Part shown: positions 1 to 6,301 of the stretch, piece after piece
Layout: each line of letters starts with the position of its first letter
How positions within the stretch are numbered: the first letter of the stretch is position 1
Assembly (NCBI GenBank): GCA_029256725.1
Contig: JAQSXJ010000005.1
Location: 124,001-188,000 of the forward strand
Source: Anaerocolumna sp.
GTDB taxonomy: Bacteria; Bacillota; Clostridia; Lachnospirales; Lachnospiraceae
Length of the DNA: 64,000 nucleotides
Direction of reading: 5' to 3'
Program-made: the position numbers and the translations under genes
Notes under the pieces: model-generated
Told to the model about the DNA's origin: nothing
Seen by the model: the letters and a program-made list of their open reading frames with translations, nothing else
The model's database searches: none

Positions 1-1
1 A

Positions 2-1039
2 GAAGCAGGTATCTGCGGAATGGGTGGAGCTGGTTTTCCTGCTTATGCAAAGCTTGATACTGATTTAAGCCAAGGTGGTATGGTAATCATAAATGCTGCG
101 GAATGTGAACCGATTCTTAATCACAACCTTAAACGGATTGCAGCAAGTCCTAAAGAAATAGTAGAAGGTCTGTTAATAGTCCAAAAGATTACAGGTGCGG
201 CAAAAGGCATTATAGCTTTGAAAGAAAAACATTCAAATGAAGTGAAAATATTGAAAGAGCATTTAAAAGAAAATATGGAGTTGGCCCTGCTGCCGGATAT
301 CTATCCTATGGGGGAAGAAAGAGCGATTGTCAGAGAAGTTACAGGTAAGTTATTAGATGCAAATTCCCTGCCTTTGGCAGCTGGTGCCGTAGTAATCAAT
401 CTGGAAACCCTGTACCGAATCTATGAAGCTGTGATTCTCAAAAAACCAGCAATAACAAAAGATCTTACGGTCGGCGGAGCAGTAGAAAAGGGAATCACAG
501 TACTGCTTGATGTGCCGGTTGGCACCCAAGTGGAAAGTCTGCTGCAAGAAGCCGGAGGGTTAAAACCGGATGTAGGAGAACTTATATTAGGAGGACCTTT
601 TACAGGTAAGAGGACTATAAAAGAGGAATATATCAGTAAAACCACAGGAGGAATTATAGCCGCTATGCCCTTCTTACAGGATAAAAGAAATATGGGATTA
701 TTGGTGTGTGCCTGTGGTGCAGGTGAAGAAAGACTTCGCCAGATAGCTGCTTCCATGGGTGCCAAGGTTGTGGGTGTCGAGTTTTGCAAGCAGGCCCATG
801 AAGTAAAAGGTAATCTAAAATGTGATAACCCCGGCAAATGTCCCGGTCAGTCAGCCAAAGTGCTAAAACTGCGAAGTCAAGGTGCCGAGACTTTATTAAT
901 CAGCAATTGTACAGATTGCAGCAACACGGTAATGTCCATTGCTCCGGGACTTAAAATGCCGGTATATCATTGTACCGACGGTGCGCTCAGAGCTGCAGGT
1001 TTACGGTTAGTAAGGAAAGTCCGGTTAGGTGGAGTCTGA
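2..1039 (+). CDS. prdC: Proline reductase-associated electron transfer protein PrdC (5' end outside window)
   Basis: RnfC-like protein thought to pass electrons to D-proline reductase. The frame is open from base 2, so the start and roughly the first fifth of the protein lie upstream; 345 residues are visible. The first visible residues form the glycine-rich GMGGAGFP motif shared with RnfC/NuoF-type flavin and NADH binding proteins. A Cys-rich C-terminal part (visible residues about 230-320, with CACG, a CDNPGKC segment and CTDC) fits PrdC rather than a true Rnf subunit. prdA follows after 158 bases, the usual prd context. A Cys lies just before the GMGGAGFP motif. I recall, but cannot check, that some PrdC proteins carry selenocysteine near there; no in-frame TGA is visible here. 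Function is inferred from family and context. Confidence 0.85.
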   Translation, partial: EAGICGMGGAGFPAYAKLDTDLSQGGMVIINAAECEPILNHNLKRIAASPKEIVEGLLIVQKITGAAKGIIALKEKHSNEVKILKEHLKENMELALLPDIYPMGEERAIVREVTGKLLDANSLPLAAGAVVINLETLYRIYEAVILKKPAITKDLTVGGAVEKGITVLLDVPVGTQVESLLQEAGGLKPDVGELILGGPFTGKRTIKEEYISKTTGGIIAAMPFLQDKRNMGLLVCACGAGEERLRQIAASMGAKVVGVEFCKQAHEVKGNLKCDNPGKCPGQSAKVLKLRSQGAETLLISNCTDCSNTVMSIAPGLKMPVYHCTDGALRAAGLRLVRKVRLGGV

Positions 1040-1098
1040 AATCTCATTGTGTCGTTCTGAACACACTATGAAGTATTCCAGATCACAAAATGGAACCC

Positions 1099-1136
1099 TT
1101 AGCTTAGCATAAGCAGCTTTTAAATATGCCTAAAAA
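1099..1136 (+). repeat. Small intergenic hairpin motif, copy 1
   Basis: Just downstream of prdC the stretch GCATAAGC-N-GC, TTTTAAA and GCCTAA can fold with TTAGCA pairing to TGCCTAA (one bulge). It also contains the short dyad GCTTA-GCA-TAAGC. A very similar stretch lies directly after prdB (4073-4105). It may be an mRNA 3'-end or processing structure; no T-tract makes it a standard terminator. Confidence 0.4.
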
Positions 1137-1138
1137 CA

Positions 1139-1165
1139 ATTGATAATTTATAGATTGATAATTTA
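1139..1165 (+). repeat. Tandem 12-base direct repeat upstream of prdA
   Basis: ATTGATAATTTA occurs twice, at 1139-1150 and 1154-1165, a 15-base period, about 33 bases before the prdA start codon. It could be a regulator site or the AT-rich part of a weak promoter; no good promoter hexamer pair could be assigned. Confidence 0.35.
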
Positions 1166-1197
1166 AAGAATACATTAAATTCAAAGGAGAGTAGCGT

Positions 1198-2415
1198 ATG
1201 TCAATTTCAAAAGAAACATTACAGAAACATCTGAAAGACCCTGCAATATTTTGCTGCCAGAGACAAAAGGGGCTGTTAATCAGCGAGGCGGATCTAGAGG
1301 ATCCCGTTATATTTCCTGATCTTGAGGATTCCGGACTATTAACCCTATCCAAAGAAGGACTAACCATTGAAGCTGTTATCGGAAAAACCTTAAAGAAGAA
1401 TGTAGAAGCACTTACCCCCATAACCGGTGAGATGCTGGTGGAAGGAAACTCTATTGCTAAGGTTTCTGATGAAGCGAATGAGGTTAGTGAAGAAGTAAAT
1501 ACAAGTAAAATAACATTTAACGGAGGAGACGGAATGATTCATCTATCTATTGAAGAACTAAAAGGACTAACCCTTGATATTCCATTAAACAGCCTGACTT
1601 TGCCCTTAGCCGGTATCACCGGAACAACCTTAGTCGGATCTAAGGAGCTCCAAACCACTATGGATATCGTAAATAAGGATAACAAATCTTCTTCTAATAC
1701 TGTAATTCCTGCTAATGCCGTAATTCCTGCTGATAAAATACTACCTACTGATAGAGTGCTCCCTGCTCACAAAGTACTGCGTACATTAGTGAAGAAAGAA
1801 TATAAGGTAAAAGAAGTTATCCTTGGAGATACTACTTCCTTTGACAGCGGAATTCTTACCATTGATAAAGGACTGGTTCAAAAAGCCAAAGACTGTAATC
1901 CGCTGGTGAAAGCCGTAGAACTTGACATTATCACAGTAGAGAACAGGCACATATTTACCAATACCATTATGGATATTATCCCTGTTGCTGCTAAGATAAG
2001 TGGTAAATTAGGAGAAGGAGAGACTGCAGTACTAGATGGTGTGGTATTCTGCTTAACAGGCCTTGATGAAAAAGGGGTACAGATACATGAGTTCGGTTCC
2101 TGCGAAGGATTCATTGATGAAAAAGTTGCCTTTGGAAGACCTGGCTGTCCGGATGAAACAGATATCATGATTCGGGTAAATGTAGTGATTCAGGAAGGCA
2201 CCGGAATGGAGCGAAGAGGTCCCTTTGCCGCTCATTGCGCCTGCGACCTCATTATTCAGGAAATCAGAGAAGTACTCAAAAAAACGACTGCCCCTGTAAT
2301 TTCAGAAGAAGTATTAAAGGATGTACATAAATACGACCGTCCAAGAGTTGTATTAGTAAAAGAGATTATGGGACAGGGTGCTATGCATGATAACATTCTC
2401 CGAATGAAGTATTAG
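1198..2415 (+). CDS. prdA: D-proline reductase proprotein PrdA, N-terminal part (frame breaks before the normal end)
   Basis: PrdA is the proprotein that is cleaved to give the large subunit and the pyruvoyl-bearing subunit of D-proline reductase, the cytoplasmic Stickland enzyme reducing D-proline to 5-aminovalerate. The start has a good ribosome site (AAAGGAGAG, 1182-1190). The N-terminus (FCCQ at residues 18-21, then the LEDSGLLTL stretch) and the RPRVVLVKEIMGQGAMHDN block near the end look like PrdA. The frame stops at 2413-2415, only a few residues after MHDN. The rest of PrdA continues in another frame from about 2400 (see the 2463-2975 entry). Residues about 169-192 are four tandem six-residue units of the type [V/I][I/L]P[A/T][N/D]x, an unusual linker. 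The gene is either broken or mis-sequenced by a base near 2400. Confidence 0.85.
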   Translation: MSISKETLQKHLKDPAIFCCQRQKGLLISEADLEDPVIFPDLEDSGLLTLSKEGLTIEAVIGKTLKKNVEALTPITGEMLVEGNSIAKVSDEANEVSEEVNTSKITFNGGDGMIHLSIEELKGLTLDIPLNSLTLPLAGITGTTLVGSKELQTTMDIVNKDNKSSSNTVIPANAVIPADKILPTDRVLPAHKVLRTLVKKEYKVKEVILGDTTSFDSGILTIDKGLVQKAKDCNPLVKAVELDIITVENRHIFTNTIMDIIPVAAKISGKLGEGETAVLDGVVFCLTGLDEKGVQIHEFGSCEGFIDEKVAFGRPGCPDETDIMIRVNVVIQEGTGMERRGPFAAHCACDLIIQEIREVLKKTTAPVISEEVLKDVHKYDRPRVVLVKEIMGQGAMHDNILRMKY

Positions 2416-2462
2416 ATGGAGGAATACATGCACTTACCTGTATCGGACCTGCCACAAAAGAA

Positions 2463-2975
2463 ATGACCAGACATTATTTCAGAGAACCACTGGTGAAAGA
2501 ACTGGCATTGGATGAGGAACTGGATCTGGTGGGAGTTATTTTTATCGGAAGTCCTCAGGTTAACGATGAGAAGCTTTATGTTTCCGAAAGACTGGGTGCA
2601 CTGGTGGAAACCATGAATCTGGACGGAGCAATCGTTACGACCGAAGGCTTTGGCAACAATCATATAGACTTTGCCAGTAATATAGCTGCTATCGGAAGCC
2701 GTGACATACCGGTGGTAGGCGTTACTTTCTCTGCCTATCAGGGACAGCTGGTGGTCGGCAATAAATATATGGATGCCATGATTGAACTGAATAAAGATTC
2801 GGAAGGTTTTGAAAATGAGATTCTTGGCTGCAGCTCCATATGTCCGGAAGATGCAAAAAGAGCCGTACTTATGTTAAAGACCAAAATGGCTGGAATCCCT
2901 ATTGAAGCAGCGGAAAGAAAATGGTCTCAGGCAGTAATTGACAGCAATCAGAAGCTGGTTGATGCACTTGCCTAA
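2463..2975 (+). CDS. prdA: PrdA C-terminal part (pyruvoyl subunit region), out of frame with the N-terminal part
   Basis: This frame encodes the C-terminal PrdA domain, including the SPQVNDEK, TTEGFGNNHIDFASN and AYQGQLVVGNKYMDAM blocks. Coding sequence in this frame actually starts near 2400, reading PNEVLDGGIHALTC before the ATG at 2463. That ATG therefore need not be a real start and has no good ribosome site. The Thr-Cys pair at 2436-2441 is my candidate for the autocatalytic cleavage point that yields the N-terminal pyruvoyl group. From it to the stop is about 178 residues, somewhat short of the 23-kDa subunit reported for Clostridium sticklandii. Restoring one base (for example a third C in CTCCGA) rejoins the two parts smoothly. 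A small deletion is an alternative, because homologues may have extra residues at this point. Confidence 0.8.
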   Translation: MTRHYFREPLVKELALDEELDLVGVIFIGSPQVNDEKLYVSERLGALVETMNLDGAIVTTEGFGNNHIDFASNIAAIGSRDIPVVGVTFSAYQGQLVVGNKYMDAMIELNKDSEGFENEILGCSSICPEDAKRAVLMLKTKMAGIPIEAAERKWSQAVIDSNQKLVDALA

Positions 2976-2987
2976 AGGGGGTAACTT

Positions 2988-3179
2988 ATGATGCAGGTTG
3001 AATTAATTCCGCAGCTTACAAAAGCGAAAATAGTCGAAATCAACGATACGGCAGTTAGGGTAAGTATTCAGGGGAGATTAGGCGTAATTACGGTACCTTT
3101 AAGGTGGGTAATTACCGAGAAGGAATTACAGCCAGGGCAGGAAGTGGAATTTTATTTCAGCTATATGAATGTAAGATAA
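2988..3179 (+). CDS. Small prd-cluster protein (CBO2463/CBO2479-like domain)
   Basis: A 63-residue protein with a strong ribosome site (AAAGGGGG, 2974-2981) lying 12 bases after prdA. Its size, all-beta look (alternating V/I stretches, KAKIVEINDTAVRVSIQGRLG) and position between prdA and prdB match the small conserved protein found in prd loci of Clostridium botulinum and relatives, known only by locus-style domain names. No catalytic motif, signal peptide or membrane segment is visible. The role is unknown; the conserved position suggests help in assembly or regulation of proline reductase, which is inference. Confidence 0.75.
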   Translation: MMQVELIPQLTKAKIVEINDTAVRVSIQGRLGVITVPLRWVITEKELQPGQEVEFYFSYMNVR

Positions 3180-3346
3180 ACCGGTAATGCATTAAGGAAG
3201 TTTACTGCAACTCATTACTGGAATTTGGTCATAGAAAAGCGGTATCAAGTAACCGCGGTATCTGCAAACAGGCAAGGGGAGTTTCAACTAATTGCTTGCC
3301 TTAATATCAGAATTTTACTATTTGTGAACAAGAATGGAGGAGCTTT
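3180..3346 (+). other. Spacer between the small prd gene and prdB with two weak hairpins
   Basis: The 167-base gap holds AGGCAAG (3270-3276) pairing with CTTGCCT (3295-3301) and an upstream GCGGT/ACCGC-type dyad near 3239-3256. No T-tract follows either, so neither is a standard terminator. The prdB ribosome site (GGAGG) is at its right end. Confidence 0.35.
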
Positions 3347-4072
3347 ATGCAATTAACAACAGCTACAGGATTAAAATCAGAAATATTTGTACCTATTACA
3401 CCGGAGGCAGTATGGACACCCCTTACAAAACCTTTAAGTGAATGCAAGGTTGCTTTTATAACTGCCGGAGGTATCCATCAGAAATCACAGAAACCCTTTA
3501 ATACCGCAGGCGATTATTCCTACAGGGAAATTCCTTCCGATATTCCTACCTCTGAACTTACGGTAACCCATGGCGGTTTTGATAATTCAGACATCAATAA
3601 GGATGCCAATGCCATGTTCCCCTTAGACAGACTCAGGGAGCTGGTTGCAGCAGGAGTTATCGGAAGCCTTGCAGATACCATGTTCGGCTTTATGGGAGGC
3701 GGTGGAAATGTTGAAAAGTTCACCAACGAAACCGGTCCTGAAATAGCCGGAAGGCTGAAAGAACAGGGTGTCGATATCGTAATCTGCACCGGCGGCTGCG
3801 GTACCTGCCACCGCTCTGCGGTTATCGTGGAGCGTGCCTGTGAGAAACTTGGTATGTCAACAATTATTATAGCGGCACTTCCTCCTATTGCCAGACAGCA
3901 GGGTGCACCCCGTATAACAGCCCCTCATGTACCCATTGGTTCAAATGCAGGAGAACCCAATAATAAAGAAATGCAGACTGCTATTCTAATGGATACCCTG
4001 AATGCTTTGGTAGAAATGCAGTCCTTTGGCGAATTGAAAGTACTGCCTTATGAATACAGACACAATGTATAA
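3347..4072 (+). CDS. prdB: D-proline reductase subunit PrdB, cysteine form
   Basis: Catalytic 26-kDa-class subunit of D-proline reductase, 241 residues, a normal length. The GFMGGGGNVEKF block (113-124), the active-site block TGGCGTCHRSAVIV (148-161) and the NAGEPNNKEMQTAIL block identify it. In the characterised enzyme the first residue of the UGTC motif is selenocysteine encoded by TGA. Here it is TGC (Cys151), leaving a plain CGTC. There is therefore no selenocysteine codon in this subunit. A GGAGGAGC ribosome site precedes the ATG by the right distance. The enzyme may still be active with a Cys pair, probably less efficiently; that is inference. Confidence 0.93.
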   Translation: MQLTTATGLKSEIFVPITPEAVWTPLTKPLSECKVAFITAGGIHQKSQKPFNTAGDYSYREIPSDIPTSELTVTHGGFDNSDINKDANAMFPLDRLRELVAAGVIGSLADTMFGFMGGGGNVEKFTNETGPEIAGRLKEQGVDIVICTGGCGTCHRSAVIVERACEKLGMSTIIIAALPPIARQQGAPRITAPHVPIGSNAGEPNNKEMQTAILMDTLNALVEMQSFGELKVLPYEYRHNV

Positions 4073-4105
4073 TCGAGCATAAGCGGTTTTCAAACACGCC
4101 TTAGC
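4073..4105 (+). repeat. Small intergenic hairpin motif, copy 2
   Basis: Directly after the prdB stop, the stretch GCATAAGCGG, TTTTCAAA and CACGCCTTA parallels the stretch after prdC (1099-1136). TAAGCG pairs with CGCCTTA with one bulge. No T-tract follows. Confidence 0.4.
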
Positions 4106-4186
4106 AAGTTTATGAAAGTAGTATCAGTTAAGCTGTAAGTGAGGATAAGCTTCCTACAATTTTAGCAAGTAATTCCGGAGGTAAAT

Positions 4187-4768
4187 ATGGCACAGGAAAG
4201 TATAAAAAAGAAGAAAATCATAGAAACAGCATTTAAGCTTTTTTATGAGCAGGGATACGACTCCACCACCATTGAACAGATCATCAGTGAATGCAAGGTT
4301 TCAAAAGGTACCTTTTATCATTATTTTAATGCTAAGACAGATTTATTCAGTTCCCTGTCCGATCTATTTGATGAACAGTACCAGATTATCCTAAAGGACA
4401 TGAATCCAGAACTGCATAGTTTTGATAAATTAATCTACATGTCAAAGCATTTATTTAAATATATTGAAGATAAGATACCCGTTGATATTCTGGCTTATCT
4501 CTATTCTTCTCAGGTAACCAGCAAAGGAGAGAAATATCTGCTGAATCAGAACCGGTATTATTATAAAGCTCTTATGCGGATTATCGAAGATGGACAGAAG
4601 AAAAAGGAATTAAAGAATGAGCGTTCCTCCAGAGAATTAATGAAGATCTATGCTATGCAGGAACGTTCTATTCTCTATGACTGGTGTATCTGTGAAGGAA
4701 ATTACCCCCTGGCTTCTTACGGTATTGAACTTCTGACAATCTTTATACAGGGATTTCGAGAGAAGTAA
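4187..4768 (+). CDS. TetR/AcrR family transcriptional regulator
   Basis: 193 residues. The N-terminal TetR helix-turn-helix spans about residues 8-55 (KIIETAFKLFYEQGYDSTTI, then VSKGTFYHYFNAKTDLF), followed by an all-helical ligand domain with no recognisable family name. The start has a GGAGG site eight bases upstream. It sits where prd loci often carry the sigma-54 activator PrdR, between prdB and an aminotransferase/dehydrogenase pair. A palindrome over the promoter of that pair (4889-4909) is a natural operator candidate, so it probably represses those genes. The ligand is unknown; 5-aminovalerate or another proline-derived metabolite is a guess. Confidence 0.9.
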   Translation: MAQESIKKKKIIETAFKLFYEQGYDSTTIEQIISECKVSKGTFYHYFNAKTDLFSSLSDLFDEQYQIILKDMNPELHSFDKLIYMSKHLFKYIEDKIPVDILAYLYSSQVTSKGEKYLLNQNRYYYKALMRIIEDGQKKKELKNERSSRELMKIYAMQERSILYDWCICEGNYPLASYGIELLTIFIQGFREK

Positions 4769-4786
4769 GATTAGTAAGATTTATCA

Positions 4787-4887
4787 ATATAAATTGAATA
4801 AAGTTATGGCTTTTATATCTGTACAGGTATGAGAACACCATACTTTCAAGCGTTTATATACTTGGACAGGAAAAATTCAATTTATAT
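4787..4887 (+). repeat. Widely spaced 13-base inverted repeat
   Basis: ATATAAATTGAAT at 4787-4799 is perfectly complementary to ATTCAATTTATAT at 4875-4887. The right half covers the spacer and start of the -10 box of the aminotransferase promoter. It may be a pair of regulator half-sites that could loop, or a hairpin at the end of the tetR transcript. Confidence 0.45.
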
Positions 4888-4890
4888 AAT
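4862..4890 (+). promoter_or_regulatory. Sigma-A type promoter of the aminotransferase-dehydrogenase pair
   Basis: TTGGAC (4862-4867), a 17-base spacer and a perfect TATAAT (4885-4890). The start of transcription would be near 4897, leaving a leader of about 175 bases before the aminotransferase. Confidence 0.75.
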
Positions 4891-4909
4891 ACCAAAATAT
4901 ATGTGGTAT
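4889..4909 (+). promoter_or_regulatory. Candidate TetR operator
   Basis: ATACCA (4889-4894), nine bases, TGGTAT (4904-4909): a perfect six-base dyad overlapping the -10 box and the predicted transcription start. This is the position expected of a repressor operator. The adjacent TetR-family gene is the obvious candidate binder. Confidence 0.5.
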
Positions 4910-5073
4910 CCTCCGGCATTCACATGTATTTTTCATAGGGATTAGAAAGGTTATAAATATATGAAAAAGGATAAGGCAGAAAGTAAATCATAAGGAAAGA
5001 AGCCACAAATCATGCTTTCTGTCTGTTGTTGTGGCCGTAGGGCAGAAGAAACTGCAATACGCAGGAGAGGATA
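4910..5073 (+). other. Leader of the aminotransferase transcript
   Basis: Part of the 305-base gap 4769-5073. After the promoter it contains a possible 10-codon reading frame (ATG 4961, stop TAA 4991-4993) behind a GAAAGG site. A hairpin GCCACAA (5002-5008)/TTGTGGC (5029-5035) follows. The aminotransferase ribosome site (AGGAGAGG) is at the end. Nothing else was recognised. Confidence 0.4.
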
Positions 5074-6288
5074 ATGAAATTAAGTGAAACCGGTAAGTCA
5101 AAAGAGGAGATAAAATCTCTTGTAAAAAAATATATGATCGATACCTATGAACGTTTTGATATGGTTGCCGAAACAGCCAAAGATATGTATATCTATGACG
5201 CAGACGGAGATGCATATCTGGATTTCTATGCAGGCATAGCCGTAAACAGTGCAGGTAACTGCAATGAAAAAGTGGTGGCAGCGGTTACGGACCAGGTAAA
5301 AGATATCATGCATACCTTTAATTATCCCTATACTATTCCTCAGGCACTGCTGGCAGAAAAAATCTGTACCACTATCGGGATGGATAAGATTTTTTATCAG
5401 AACTCAGGAACAGAATCCAACGAAGCCATGATAAAACTGGCAAGAAAATATGGTACAGAAAAATACGGACCGGATAAATATAATATTATTACAGCCAAAA
5501 AGGGTTTCCATGGCAGAAGTTTTGGTTCCATGTCTGCAACAGGACAGCCGGGCTCTGCGATACAAAATGGCTTTGGCGGAATGGTTCCGGGTTTTACTTA
5601 TGCGGATTTTAATGATTTAGAAGCCTTTAAAGCTGCTTATACGGAAAATACCATTGGTATAATGATAGAACCGGTACAAGGGGAAGGCGGTGTACATCCT
5701 GCAACGAAAGAATTCATGTCAGGTCTTCGTGCTTTCTGTGATGAAAAAGGAATACTGCTGTTGCTGGATGAAGTACAGACCGGCTGGTGCAGAACCGGAA
5801 CGGTAATGTGCTATATGCAATACGGAATAAAACCGGATATAGTATCAATGGCAAAAGCTATGGGTGGCGGAATGCCCATCGGTGCCATCTGTACAACGAA
5901 TGAAGTAGCGAAGGCATTTTCTATGGGCTCCCACGGAACCACCTACGGCGGACATCCGGTCAGCTGTGCAGCTGCACTCGCTCAGATTAATGAACTTTTA
6001 GACAGAGATCTGGCAGGGAATGCAGAAAAGATGGGGGAATATTTTAAAGGCCTGCTGGCAAAGCTTCCCCACGTAAAAGAAGTAAGAGGCGCTGGATTAT
6101 TGGTGGGAGCGGAATTTGACGAAACAATCAATGCAGTAGATGTAAAGCACGGCTGCTTTGACCGTAAATTAATTATAACTGCAATCGGAAGTAGTGTTAT
6201 AAGAATGGTACCGCCGCTTATTGTAACCAAAGAGGATTGTGATAAAGCCTATGAGATTATAAAAGAAACCGTCCTGTCATTGGTTTAG
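5074..6288 (+). CDS. Class III PLP-dependent aminotransferase (candidate 5-aminovalerate/4-aminobutyrate type)
   Basis: 404 residues, full length for the acetylornithine/ornithine/4-aminobutyrate aminotransferase family. Visible motifs are NSGTESNEAMIKLAR (110-124, phosphate binding), GFHGRSFGSMSATG (144-157), LDEVQTGWCRTG (231-242) and SMAKAMGGGMPIG, in which Lys261 should bind PLP. The group includes enzymes acting on omega-amino groups. Here the gene follows D-proline reductase, whose product is 5-aminovalerate, and precedes an iron-dependent alcohol dehydrogenase by 13 bases. I therefore infer 5-aminovalerate to glutarate semialdehyde, with 4-aminobutyrate as an alternative. An acetylornithine role is less likely because no arg genes are nearby. 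Confidence 0.9.
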   Translation: MKLSETGKSKEEIKSLVKKYMIDTYERFDMVAETAKDMYIYDADGDAYLDFYAGIAVNSAGNCNEKVVAAVTDQVKDIMHTFNYPYTIPQALLAEKICTTIGMDKIFYQNSGTESNEAMIKLARKYGTEKYGPDKYNIITAKKGFHGRSFGSMSATGQPGSAIQNGFGGMVPGFTYADFNDLEAFKAAYTENTIGIMIEPVQGEGGVHPATKEFMSGLRAFCDEKGILLLLDEVQTGWCRTGTVMCYMQYGIKPDIVSMAKAMGGGMPIGAICTTNEVAKAFSMGSHGTTYGGHPVSCAAALAQINELLDRDLAGNAEKMGEYFKGLLAKLPHVKEVRGAGLLVGAEFDETINAVDVKHGCFDRKLIITAIGSSVIRMVPPLIVTKEDCDKAYEIIKETVLSLV

Positions 6289-6301
6289 AAAAGAGGTATC
6301 T

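Noticed and set aside
421-837. 138-codon - strand open frame inside prdC
   Set aside because: It is antisense to a conserved gene and Ser/Pro-rich in the way shadow frames are. No ribosome site is present.
2278-2415. Programmed ribosomal frameshift as the explanation for split prdA
   Set aside because: No slippery heptamer or downstream stimulatory hairpin is visible at CTCCGA. The A7 run upstream is too early, since conserved PrdA sequence continues after it in the first frame.
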